The translations under genes were made by a program, and so were the position numbers. Source: Tremella fuciformis (taxonomy: Eukaryota > Basidiomycota > Tremellomycetes > Tremellales > Tremellaceae). Taken from it: DNA of 64,000 nucleotides. The first letter of the stretch is position 1, and each line of letters begins with the position of its first letter. The stretch lies in the NCBI GenBank assembly GCA_032768795.1, contig CP136494.1:62001-126000 (forward strand), given 5' to 3'. This document shows, piece after piece, positions 53,121 to 63,747 of this stretch. A model generated the notes under the pieces. That model did no database searches. It was not told the origin of the DNA and saw nothing but the letters and a program-made list of their open reading frames with translations.

Positions 53121-54245
53121 TCATCCGACTCTTTCATCGACGACCGATTCAAGCTGAGATAGCCAAGAGATATGTTCCGATTCGGACCAGTCGATGATTA
53201 CGACCCTCGGTCCGATGACGCGGACGTGTCGTGGTTCGACGTCCCCATGTAGGACGTTGCAGTCGTGTAGTTTTGAGTATGCGGATTGAGTGTCATTCGA
53301 GCGTCTAACGACTTCAGCCCGACTCGGCAATACTGTAGTGGCCGGGACTCACTGTACTAATTGTGCAAGACGTACCTCGTCTCCTACGTCTTCCATGACC
53401 AGCACCGTCACATGACTCCAATTCTCCCACCCGGGCCCACGAGCCTTCGTACCCGTCACGAGGAGATCCCCATCAAACCTCCCGATGTAACGAGGTACGA
53501 CATCACCCTGCAAATGTCGCAGAGGGCCGTTGTATAGAGCATCCTCCTTTGATGCAGCCGCTTCGATTTCTTCTGACCCGCAATTGAATAAATAGCCCTC
53601 GGGTCGGCGATACGCTGGCGATGAAGAAGCTATCTTGATGGCAACTCGTAGGGGTCCCTCGTTCCTCTCTGGGACCGTGAGGCGACCAGTGTAGACGTCC
53701 CAAATCCTTCCGCTGGAAAGATAGGCCAAGAGCGTGCAAGACGGACGAGGTTCATCCGGCGCGGTGGTATGATAGGCAAGGTGACGAGAGGAGCGATACA
53801 GGAGATCCGAATGGAGGGGGAAATTGCTCGACCGCCAGAAGATCGACAGGCCGGGGTGTTTGGTACGACCAGTTCCAACACTGTGTAGGGATATTGAGTG
53901 CCGCTCACCGCGTCCGACTGAAACCATGAACTTGTTGCCGCCGACTTGGTTATTTGTTCCCCTAAGAACGACAGCGTCCCGTCTGTCGAGGCCGATCCCG
54001 TATCTTGTGTGGACATGTCAGATCCATAATCCTGGATGTTCAATATATGGACAGCTCGGAATATACTGGCAGCTGACCTTTGTATAACTCTGAAGCGAAA
54101 TGATACTCGTCTTTCCCGTGAAGTGAAGTGCGTGGAGTTCTCGAGTGACTGGCTTGAAGGACGACCAACGAGTGAGCCATGAGATCCATCCATCATCCTC
54201 CACCGTCAGTTGTGGCCTTTTGAGGTGAACGGAACAAGAGGACAT
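53045..54245 (-). pseudogene. Fungal protein-kinase-like gene, probably decayed
   Basis: Read from ATG 54245. The first exon to about 54090 ends with ISLQSYTK. The main exon (about 53800-53376) includes VAIKIAS (the VAIK lysine), SKEDALYNGPLRHLQGDVVPRYIGRF and VTVLVMEDVGDE (hinge). After a GTACGT intron, an exon at about 53330-53180 contains KLHDCNVLHGDVEPRHV (HGD catalytic loop) and VVIIDWSES (metal-binding Asp). This is the atypical kinase/aminoglycoside-phosphotransferase-like family common in basidiomycetes. The phase across the GTACGT intron does not fit, and the C-terminal reading needs another frame change after WSES, so it is either mis-spliced by me or a pseudogene. Substrate unknown. 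Confidence 0.55.
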
Positions 54246-55099
54246 ACAGGTGATTGGCGGCCCGTTCGCCGAGAAAAGCTGTCAGCGGCGACTTGCTCAT
54301 CCCGTGCGCCTACCATAAGTCAGCCACTGCACGCACCACATGGAGCCGAATGGGTACGATCTAGACATCCACCTGTGGCAGATCCTCCCCGATTTCGCGT
54401 CGTGCGCCAAGCCGTTGGCGGAGGTGGTATCGTCGTGGGGGTTCTGGAGAGTGATGCTGTGTCCCACGTCCAGGCGGAGCCGGGCGATCAACATTGTCCC
54501 GTTGCTGTCTTTGCTCTTCCTCGACCCTCAGGCCCAGCGCATTTGGACAGCTGTCGGACCGTAGGACAAGTGTACTAGGTAAGTAAATGTAAAGTCGCTG
54601 ACACGCCGTCTTACGGGCGTCGCACTCGACTTGACCTCGGATGCCTATCCTTTGGATTGGATTGCCTCGCAAGCCTACCACCTCCTTGCTTTCACGCCAG
54701 GCACTTCTCAATTCAACAGCCCTTTCACCCTTAACCGTGCTTCGCACGGAATCGCTACTCCGCGGCGCCAAAGATCTATGGCATCCCCCCATTCATGCCA
54801 ATTTTACCCGTTTCTGTAGTCAACTGCACTTTACTCCCATATCTCAATCATGCAGGAACTTTACCAAACCCTTTACAAGGCAGAGCATGCTGTCATCATG
54901 TTGCAATGGCCATGCCCTTGACATCCTGTCAACTTGATAAGGCTCCTCTTCTTGACAAGTATCCCCACCTTGACAAGATTGTTGTCAGAACAGACTTATG
55001 TAAGCGGTCATAAGAGAGCCTGCAGTGCATTCACACTATACCAAAAGGTATGTTAACGGATCCTTAGCCCTAACAAATCCGCACCGCGTTTGATGGACT
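54246..55099. other. No supported gene
   Basis: A plus frame at 54340-54564 starts with ATG 95 bp from the divergent kinase-like start, but it is not recognised. Confidence 0.3.
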
Positions 55100-55677
55100 T
55101 GAGTCAGTGCTCTTTCCATTAAGCCCGTCGCGACTCCACCAGGTCTCTTTGACTTTGGCAAGGAGTGGCTAGATAGGCCAAAGGATTGTGGGTGGATCAA
55201 CAACAAGGACGCTCGGCCGTAGGGTTGAGGGTGATGGGGCAAGGAGGAGTCTCGAGGAGACTTGGCAAGGCAAGGCAAGATACGATGCGGTAAGGCAAGA
55301 GGGTCCCACACACGTACGGGGACCTCCTGTAGCCGTAGGTGGGACGGAGCGAGAGAGAGAGTGTGTGAGAGAAATGTCTCGATGCAACAACAATTGCGAG
55401 AGTACTGGAGAGGCTGCAGATCTATCAATGACTCTATATAGACCGCAGTCTCTCTCTCTCCAGTACGGTGTCTCTGTCTCTCCACCTTTTGTCTATGTTT
55501 GTTGAGCTCTTTTGTGCGCGCCAAGTCTTAGTATTGTCTCGTCAAGTTGTGCCGAGTCTTGTGGTCCTGCATGGGGATGCATTGCAGTCCTATTGTCTGT
55601 AACCGAGCTGTGCTGACCAAGCGTCTGTTGCTCTTATTGTGCTGATGTGGCGAGCATTGCAAAGTTGGTGAGGCGCT
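55100..55677 (+). repeat. LTR-E copy 2, 3' truncated
   Basis: Same block order as 28654-29334: GGCAAGGCAAGGCAAGA, GGGACGGAGCGAGAGAGAGAG, GAGAAATGTCTCGATGCA, GAGAGTACTGGAGA, TATATAGACCGCA, CCTATTGTCTG. It is cut at 55677 by LTR-B copy 3. Confidence 0.75.
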
Positions 55678-56397
55678 TGTCACAAATGACACCAAAGCAG
55701 CACCAAGACCGAGCAAGACCGAGCCAAAGGAACGTGAGTTGAGCCCTCGTCGGTGCTCGCCGAAGCTCGCCGCGACTCGTCAAGACCGACCTACGTGAAA
55801 TTACCGCATTCGTCGGACAAAAGGATGCATCTCTCGCACAGCTAAGTCCCGTCGTCACCGCAGCTCTTGTCGACAGCAAGGAGCCCTTCGAGACTCGCCG
55901 TGCTCGCCATGCTCGGCGTCGAGAACAATAGGCCTCCTCGATGCTTACTCAGCGAGCTCGCCGGATGCGGCAAACTCGACTAAGGGAAACGAGAGAACAA
56001 TGAGCTCGACGTACATTGGCCAAAACCTTGTCGAGCTCGCAGAGACAGAGTCACAGAATTGACGGACGGGCTGTAGGATACATAAGGCTCGCAGAGCCCT
56101 CGTAGAACTCCAGTACTCTCGCAATTGAGTTGCATGGGACTACTCCCTCACTTACTCTCTCTCGCTCCGTCCCGCCGACAGCTGCTAAGGTCTAGCACTT
56201 GTCGGTCCGCCTTGCCTTGCCTCGCCTTGCCTAGTCAACCTCGGCTACCCTCGTCAACACTCGTTGAGGCTCTACAAGTCCTTCAAGCCCTTTGCCCTTG
56301 CCCCTTCTCTCCTAGCCTCGCCCAGGCTCGCCGAAGTCGAAGAGTCTCGGTCACCCAGTGACGGGCCTTTGGACAGAGACAGAGAGGTATCGTGACA
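55678..56397 (-). repeat. LTR-B copy 3, minus orientation, complete
   Basis: 720 bp, from TGTCACAAATGACACC to GAGGTATCGTGACA: the reverse complement of LTR-B with both termini present. The flanks differ (GCGCT left, CCGCG right), so a rearrangement occurred or one side was lost after insertion. Confidence 0.9.
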
Positions 56398-56649
56398 CCG
56401 CGGTCGCCATGCTGGACGCCGTCGAAGAACAATAGGCCTCCTCAATGCTTACTCAGCAAGTTTGCCACATGCGGCAAACTCGACTAAGGGAAACGAGAAA
56501 ACAATGAGCTCGACGTACATGGGCCAAGACCTTGTCGAGCTCGCAGCGACAGAGTCACAGAGACAACAGGACGGGCTGTAGGATACATAAGGCTTGCAGA
56601 GCCCTCGTAGAACTCCAGTACTCTTGCAATTGAGTTGCATGGGACTACT
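56398..56649 (-). repeat. LTR-B copy 4, partial, minus orientation
   Basis: Reverse complement of LTR-B positions about 255-505, directly after copy 3. It ends at GGGACTACT, where LTR-D begins. Confidence 0.85.
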
Positions 56650-57004
56650 TGTCACGCCTGCGGGTAGTCTGCGGTAGCGAGAGGTCTGCCTTGGGTACTG
56701 AAGGGGTTTAGTCTCTGGCTCGTAGAGCTTGATAACTGCCTTAGGTACTGAGGTGACTGAAGTGTTGGGTTAAGACCAACTCAGTGACTCTGTGTGAAGA
56801 GAAGACACAAGATCCATTGCTGAAGAAGAAGGGGGGAAGGGCCAGATGAGGCCTCCTTTTATACCCTTCACATCTAAAAGGTAGGACTAATTTAAGAGGT
56901 GTCGTGAGGGATTTACTGACCAATCAGATAAATGCCTCACTTAGACCACCGTGGGAATATACAAGCTAGTCAATAGGAAAAATGCCCCAGAGGTGGAGGC
57001 TTAC
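56650..57004 (+). repeat. LTR-D (partial LTR-like sequence)
   Basis: Starts TGTCACGCCTGC inside LTR-B copy 4 (possible target CTACT at 56645-56649). It contains a TTTTATACCC box near 56859 and ends abruptly at GGTGGAGGCTTAC, where Gypsy-A sequence begins. The same GGTGGAGGCTTAC occurs in LTR-C (near 62127). The downstream half is missing. Confidence 0.5.
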
Positions 57005-57563
57005 GCGGGTCAAATTGCCGGCTAGGAGGAATCTCCTCCTCGGACAACTTCGACGATGCTGGAGTGTTGGGCGCTAGCTCGTCCACACCAGCCTCTGCAT
57101 CCAACTCCTCCTCCCCCTCTTCCTGTGGGACATCCGCGGCAGGTGCCGCATCGCTGGGTAGCTCCACAGCTTGTTCGTCGGGCGGTGGGATGGCTCCAAC
57201 GGCGGGGAGTGGTACAGCCTCGTCAACTGTAGGAATGTCGGCAGTCATGGCGGCTTGCGTGGGGGATGGGAAGGGGGTACCTTCGGGTTGGGCGGTGCCG
57301 GCACAAGATGGGGATGGGTTAGACATTGAGTCGATACTGACAGTCTCAAATCGAGAATCGGTTTCTGTGCAGAGTGTTACTGACCCGTCTGAGTCAGAAG
57401 ATGCTTTGTCTATAGTTGCCGTAGGTGTTGTAGAAGAAGGATAGGACAGCGCGTTGTCTAGAGAACTGCTGTCGTAGAGGATGTAGGGAGATGGACGGGG
57501 CGAGCTTGTGGTAAAGGTGAATGCGTCAAGTGTCCTTGGGCTTGAGAGGTGTCGCCAAGGCAT
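57005..57563 (-). pseudogene. Antisense Gypsy-A gene, exon 1 of copy 2
   Basis: Open from ATG 57563 leftwards, corresponding to codons 1-186 of the gene at 20031. Differences are mainly single residues, and by eye the aligned part stays open with a net three-base (one-codon) length difference around the SDAPAVA/SDAAPAAD segment. The truncation at 57005 removes the donor site and later exons, so this copy cannot make the protein. Confidence 0.75.
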
Positions 57564-58392
57564 AAGGTGTGAGTTGAAGATGATGATAGTGGGGAAGAGA
57601 GCGCTGACGCCCTCTCCCCCCTCTGTTTATGTCGTTTTTGAGCATCCCGCGACATGGCAACACCCTCGAGCAACACGAGGCTACCTTGACGACGGATTGG
57701 CAGTCCTTTCACCGTTTCCTTGACGACCGCTCGACGACTTGTCGCCAGAGTTTTGCTTCCGTTACAAGCGACGTCATTCGACTGCTATCTCGACTCCTGG
57801 ATCGGCAATGCGGGTGGGCTCGACGAGAACGAGGACGAGGGTGAAGGCTGGAGTGGATGGAGATAGCGCGTGTCTTGCAGGAGCTCAACTGCAAAGGTGG
57901 TCAGAGTGTCACGACGGCCATGCCCTCGATGACCTATGCACATGACCGACACCTCTCACGTGGCCGACACGTGACCTACCTTGGGCTGGAGAACCTCACC
58001 GAGGGAGTAGACGTTGAATGGACCCGCGACGACGGGAAGCAGGCGCAGAGTCATATAGGATGCCCAGGGCGCCTGTCGTAGTTCTTCAGCACTCTCTGAT
58101 TGAGTCTCATGGATCATCATTGACGATCTCACTCTCTCCGTGGCACGCAGCGTGGCTGAGTCGCACTCACGCTGTATCCTCGACAACCTTGTTACCTCGA
58201 CGACCTTGTAACCTTGACGAGGATCCAACCTTGACGAGGATCCAACCTCGACGAGGATCCAACCTCGACGAGGATCCAACCTCGACGAGGATCCTACCTT
58301 GACATCCTCGTTTCTACCCCTTTATCCTTTATTCTCGACTCTGACATTGTGCAAGAGGGCCTCTGCCAACGGGAGAGCGCAGCATCGTGACA
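57005..58392 (+). mobile_element. Gypsy-A copy 2, 5' truncated (antisense exon 1 plus 3' LTR)
   Basis: Follows Gypsy-A 19476-20824 from GCGGGTCAAAT to the end of the 3' LTR. gag, pol and exons 2-3 of the antisense gene are absent. LTR 57907-58392 is 486 bp, exactly 51 bp longer than in Gypsy-A because the 17 bp AACCTCGACGAGGATCC unit is present five times instead of two. Scattered substitutions, many C-to-T, show it is older than the complete copy. Right neighbour: Gypsy-B integrase. Confidence 0.92.
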
Positions 58393-60548
58393 CTGCGTAT
58401 GAGTTGATACGTCTTACGTTGACCTGGGTGTCCAGCTGCTGGTTGATCATGACTTGCTTGCATGACTTCAAGGCGTATTTCAGCTGGGACGTACAGTACT
58501 CCATGATAGAGTAGTGCACCATCCTCTGCTTTCTCTAGGCCTTTGATGTCTGTCATGTTGCCTTGCTGAGACCGTAAAATTGAGTTCCGAAGTGTTGATG
58601 CAACCATAGAAGAGTGCAACGCTGCTCCAGCAAGATGATGAGGCTTTAGCAGTTGCTGAAAATTATGCGGGTTTGCCTCGACCGCAAGGCTCGAACCCTT
58701 GACAAGCGGATGATAATCTGGTCTACGCGTGAGGGCATCTGGTTTGCCTCCATGCATTCCAGGACAATATTGTATCCTGAAATTGAAGTCACTGATGAAA
58801 AGGCTCCAGCAAGCCTGCCAACGATTGAGCTGCTTCGAAGACATGAAGTACTCAAGACTGCGGTGGTCAGTCAGCACTGAAATAGGAATCTCTGTTCCTT
58901 CAAGATAGTGTCGCCATTCTCAGAATGATTCAATGATTGCAAGCATTTCCTTATCGTGAATCTCATAATTGAGTTCAGCTGGGGTCATCTTGCGCAAAAA
59001 GAATGCGACGGGTTGCAAGTTGCCTTGATCGTTAGGCTGAGAGAGAATACCTGCCATAGCATAATCGGAAGCATCGGTTTCTAGTGTCGATGGTCAAGTA
59101 GGATCAAAATGACAAAGCATTGCTGCCGACTTGAAGGCATCTTTCAGCGCGTCAAAGGACATCTGGGTCTCTTTGGTCCACGCAAATGGAAGATCTTTCT
59201 TAGTCAAGGCTGTCAATGGTGAGACGATCCTCGAATAGTCCTTAATAAAAGCGTCGATAGAAATTGGCAAAGCCTAGGAAGACTTGAATGTCATGAACAT
59301 TCTTAGGTTCTGGCCACGTAAGAATGGAGTCGATTTTCTTGTCGTCCATTATGATGCTGTTAGGCTTGACAACAACACCTAGGAATTCCACTTGCTCCTT
59401 GTGGAATTCGCACTTCTCTGCCTTTGCATAAAGGCCAACTTGGCGTAAGCGGTCTAAAACCTGCTTAACGTGAGACTTGTGCTCCTCTAGGTTTGTCGAG
59501 AAAATTAGGATATCGTCGAGATAGATGATGATAAATCGATCAAGCATATCCTTGAAGTTGTGGTTAATAAGATGTTGGAATGAGGCTGGCGCATTCGTAA
59601 GTCCAAAAGGCATGACAAGGTATTCATAATGACCATATCAAGTTCGAAAGGCAGTCTTCCCCTCGTCACCCTCTGCGATTTGAAGTAAGTTGTAAGCGCC
59701 TTGAAGGTCAATCTTAGTAAAGATTGTTGCGTGTCGTAGTCGATCGAGTAGTTCCGGTATGAGAGGTAAGGGATATCAATTCTTGATTGTTTTCGAGTCG
59801 AGGTCTCTGTAATCTACACACAGGCGTAGGGAGGAATCTTTCTTTTTGACAAATAAGATAGGGCATCCTGCGGGGGATTCAGAAGGTCGAATGAACCCTT
59901 TCTCAAGGTTCTCGTCGATGTAATCTCGTAAAGCCATAAGCTCTACTTCTGATAGCCGATAGATACGACCATGACTGGGCACCGCCCCTTCATTTAAGGG
60001 AATGCGGTGGTCATATGATCGATGCGGAGGTAACTTGTCTGCGTTCATCTTGCTGAAGACATCGAGGTAACTGTGATATTCGAGAGGTATCAACTGCTTG
60101 TCGCTTGAGCGAGTTGAACCATTGCTGCAATGTGACCTGAACCTCCTCGAGGAGAAAGCGCACGTGAGGTCCAGTCAATATTAGGGTTGTTCAAGTGTAG
60201 CCAAGGTAATCCTAGAACGATGGGTTGAGGGCTGTGATTGATAATGTGAAGTATCGTTTTCATTGAAGCAAAGTCGTCTATCTGTAGGTTAGCAGACACA
60301 TATTCTCTTATCTTGTTTGTTCGAGCCTCTTTGCCCTCAAAGAGCTCTAAGTCCTGAGGTATATCGAGTTTCTTCTTCTCTAATTGCAGTCGTTTCACGA
60401 GAGTTGAATTAATGAAGTTCAGGGTCAATCCGGAGTCAATCATAGCAACATATTTTTGCGATTTTGAGTTTTCAAAGCTGACTGAGGTTAGTAGAGGTGT
60501 TAGTATCTTGTTAGTATCTTGTTGCCTAGGCTTTAGGCGCAACAGCAC
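58393..60548 (-). pseudogene. Gypsy-B pol (PR-RT-RH-partial IN)
   Basis: In minus-strand order. Protease region 60548-60090 with IDSGLTLNFI (DSG in place of DTG). RT from about 60093 with [16 protein letters not shown] and LCVDYRDL; then MPFGLTNAPASFQH and the catalytic YLDD (about 59515-59525); FLGFANFYRRF about 59250. The RNase H region runs through 59240-58870 with several breaks; MLTDHRSLEYF and YCPGMHGGKPDALTRRPDY at 58877-58770. The integrase zinc domain begins (ASHDQPAAGHPGQRKTYQLIR) and stops at the LTR-A junction 58392. At least five frame breaks. Confidence 0.9.
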
Positions 60549-61614
60549 TAGGGCTTCTTTGCGTCGCTGTGTGCCCCTCCTTTTACATCTCGTGAGGACG
60601 GGGTCGCAGGTGCGCTGACATTGCTGGTGACCGCATTAGCAGTCGCAGCTGGCGCACGTGTAGCAACACGAGACTTTGGACAATCCTTTATCTTGTGGCC
60701 CATATCGCCACAGTAAAGACAAGCGCCTCTCTCTTGACGCTTTTTATACTCATCAGGTAAAAGACGACCTGATCGAGTCAGAGGCAAAGGTTTCATGTCC
60801 GGCAAAGGCTTGAAATTGGTAGCACCTGTGATGTTAGTAGGGCGAACTGGTTGAGGGCGTGTTCCCATGAGAGGTCAAGCTGCAGCGGCAGCATAGCTCT
60901 ATGGGACAATGAAATTGCCTTGTTCCAGACGCCTTTCAAAAAGACGATTGTCGATGCGAATAGTCATAGCGATAAGATCCTCAAGGTCTGAGGGTCTTCC
61001 AATGCGAGCAAGCTCATCCTTAATGTTATCACACGGTAGAACTGTGCAGCCAGTGCGTGATCATCCCAGTCAAGGAGAGCCGCAAATCGACGGAACTCAG
61101 TGATATTGGCTGAAGCAGACGTCCTCTGCCAAGGAGCAAAGAGGTTACGATCAGCAATTGCCTTCTCGTCTGGGTTGCCAAATACACTCTTAAGTTCCTT
61201 ACAGAAGGCAGGGAAGTTGTCCAACCAATCAGGACAGTCTTCACCTTGCTTAAGGGCGTATGGCTGGAACCAGAGGAAAGCAGTATCATGTAAGAATGTG
61301 GCCGCATAACCTACCTTCAAGGTGTCATTAGGAAAGCGAGATGACTGAAGGTTTACGACCATTGTTACCTGTGTGAGGAAGGTAGTGAGCCGGTTACGCT
61401 GCCCTGTGAAGAATTCAGGCAAAGCGACCTTAGGCTCCAGTATCTTCTGTGAGCGTTCAACGGGCTGAGGAGTTGCTGAGTCAATACGAGGCTGAGCAAG
61501 TTCTGTAATCCTGTTGTTAGCTTCTGCAAGCGAGATACTTAGGTCATTGTTGGTTTCAAGCAACTGTTGAAGGCTGTTCTCAAGCGCTTCAATACGCTCA
61601 GCTTGAGTGGGCAT
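60548..61614 (-). pseudogene. Gypsy-B gag
   Basis: ATG 61614. The N-terminal coiled coil (IEALENSLQQLLETNNDLSI) is followed by the capsid-type region (FTGQRNRLTTFLTQV, GYAATFLHDTAFLWFQPY, FCKELKSVFGNPDE). A stop at 60964 separates the zinc-knuckle part 60868-60548 with CLYCGDMGHKIKDC (C-x2-C-x4-H-x4-C). Confidence 0.88.
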
Positions 61615-61781
61615 AATAAACTTCGAGTTATTTGAAGATAAGTCAAAGGGTAGTCACTGAGGACTCGTGAAGTAGTCGATAACAACTCGTGGATCTATCG
61701 AGCTGCAGAAAGGCAGTCGATAAAAGACAAAGGACACTACAGGTGAAGTCCACCCTTACACAGTGGGTCGATGAATTATAC

Positions 61782-62284
61782 TGTTACGACCGAGACCTAG
61801 GGGGTGACAAGCCCTGGGTCCAGTGGACGACGAAGACTGATAATGAAGTGAAGTCGCAAAGGTGGACGGACGATGATGATAGGTTCGACTCTTTACCTAA
61901 GTGCGCGAGAGCGCAAGTCACCTAGACAAAGATTGTGAGAGTAACTTATGATAATTCATCAACAAAGAAGGCTCCTACGTACTCAGAGGGGGGTATATAT
62001 CCTTTGTCTCTCCAATTTGCCACCCAGCTGCTTACTAAGCAGTTTTCCTGTATCCAATATAAGGTGGAGGCTTTGTAAGCATTTGCCACTCATTTGGATA
62101 AATAGCCAACAGCTGCTGAGTAAGCAGGTGGAGGCTTACAAATTGTTGTGGAGCATCCTCCGTGATTTGCCACTTGCTTAGCAAGCAAGGTAGCCTATGT
62201 CGTGTATATCCTATCTATTCTGATAACGTTTCCCTGACGTGTACTAACTCCTTTGCAAGGTTCTTCGTGTACAGGTACGTAACA
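61782..62284 (-). repeat. Gypsy-B LTR (LTR-C)
   Basis: 503 bp with termini TGTTACG...CGTAACA, upstream of gag in the minus direction, so it is the 5' LTR. A TATATA box is at about 61990-61998. Contains short CTGAGTAAGCAG/GGTGGAGGCTTAC repeats. The base run next to it outside (GTTCC) would be the target duplication, but the partner is lost. Confidence 0.85.
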
Positions 62285-62289
62285 GTTCC

Positions 62290-62380
62290 TAGTTCCACTT
62301 GGGGTCACCTGGCGTCACCTGACCTCACCTGGCGTCACCTGGCATTCCCTGGTTCCACCTGGCGTCACCGGGCGGTAGAC
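62290..62380. repeat. Short GGCGTCACCT tandem repeat
   Basis: Roughly 10 bp units (CACCTGGCGT-type) repeated six or seven times just outside LTR-C. Confidence 0.7.
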
Positions 62381-62544
62381 CCTTCCAGTGTTCCAGCTTG
62401 GAGATTGAACCCTTCCGGTATTTGCAGCTTGGAGTGTTGCGATCCGGGTGGCAGACAGTCGGGGGCCTGTATGGGTGGCAACGGTGACCGGATTGTAACA
62501 TTAGTCCAAGACAGATTGTACTTTGCTGAGTATTAGTACAGAAC

Positions 62545-63690
62545 CAATGTTTGAAATCCCGGTTTTGCAAACATTATACCTCTCATTATGCTACAATGCC
62601 CACCTTGACAGTAGCCTTGTTCCTGCACCCAATGAATGTTGCAAAAAGATTATATCTTTAGCATACATGTATAACATGGATCACGGGGACAAGGGCCACA
62701 CCCAGATCATTGCCAGTCACACCCGGAGAGCCGGAATTCGGTTGGGTTTTTTTGCACGCTGTTCACACCGCACTTTCCTTTTAATAAAATGCCATAGCTG
62801 GCTGTACATAGGCCAGAGAGCACGCTTTCAGAATTCATGGAGCATCAAAAACTGACCGTCATGCATTGGAACCACAGGAAAGGAAGCCCTTGTCATATTC
62901 TGATGGATCCAATTTACGCATGTGCTAGGAATTGCATGCATTTTATGAATGGATGATGAGCTAGAAGCCGCAATCTGGTTGTACATACAGTCTTGCCAAG
63001 TTTGAGCTGACTGGCTTCAATCTATCTGCATGAGTGTGACAGAGGAAGGAAGATTCTGACCCCTGTCTGGGTGTAGCCCTTTTCATGTTGATCTATATCA
63101 AAAGCTAGAAATCTTGAATCGCCTTAACCCTCAAAAAGTACAACACAGATTGGGCTTTGCAACGTATCAGTGCAGGAATTGTGTTTGGAATTCTGGCTTT
63201 ACACACGTTATAGCTCGCATTGGCTTTCATGAGTCAGTTCAATGTTAGCCGTGTCCCTGCATCACACAGTTTCATATCAAAGGGGAGATGTCTTGAACCG
63301 CTTTATCGTTCAAAAAGTACAAGAAAGATTGGGCTTCGCAAAGTATTAGTGGAGGACTTGTGTCTAAAATTCCGGCTTTACATATGTTATACCTCGCATT
63401 GGCCATCATCATCCACTCCAAGGGCAGCCTTGTCCCTGCACCCAATCTCGCAAAAGGATTACATGTCCATCACACATTTTTATGTCGAAGGTTAGAAATC
63501 GCTTTGACGTTCTAAAAGCACAAGAAAGATTGGACTTTGCAAAGTTTGAGTGCCGGACTCATATTCAAAACTTCCGACTCTACACACGTTATACCTCGCA
63601 TTGTCTTTCATCACCCACTTCAACAACAGTCTGATCCCTGCAGCTGATCTAAAGAGATGATTATATCTTCAGAAAGGTGTGGGATGATGT
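62545..63690. repeat. Degenerate 180-200 bp tandem repeat
   Basis: Recurrent blocks in fixed order: CTTTACACACGTTATACCTC, GCATTGGC, CCCTGCACCCAAT, GATTATATCTT, then AAGTACAAGAAAGATTGGGC. The GTTATAYCTCGCATTG block lies at 63207, 63386 and 63588 (periods 179 and 202), with a diverged one at 62573. Non-coding, AT-richer than the rest of the window. Confidence 0.75.
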
Positions 63691-63747
63691 GAAGCACATG
63701 AAGAAGATTGTTGCTCATATAGCAGGAAAAGCGATGCTATGACCATG

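Larger units (their letters stand above)
58393..62284 (-). mobile_element. Gypsy-B: decayed second Ty3/Gypsy element
   Basis: Runs on the minus strand from the LTR at 61782-62284, through gag (61614) and pol, to the start of integrase at 58393, where Gypsy-A copy 2 cuts it off. It has multiple stops and frame changes. AT-richer than Gypsy-A. The 3' end and second LTR are missing. Confidence 0.9.
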
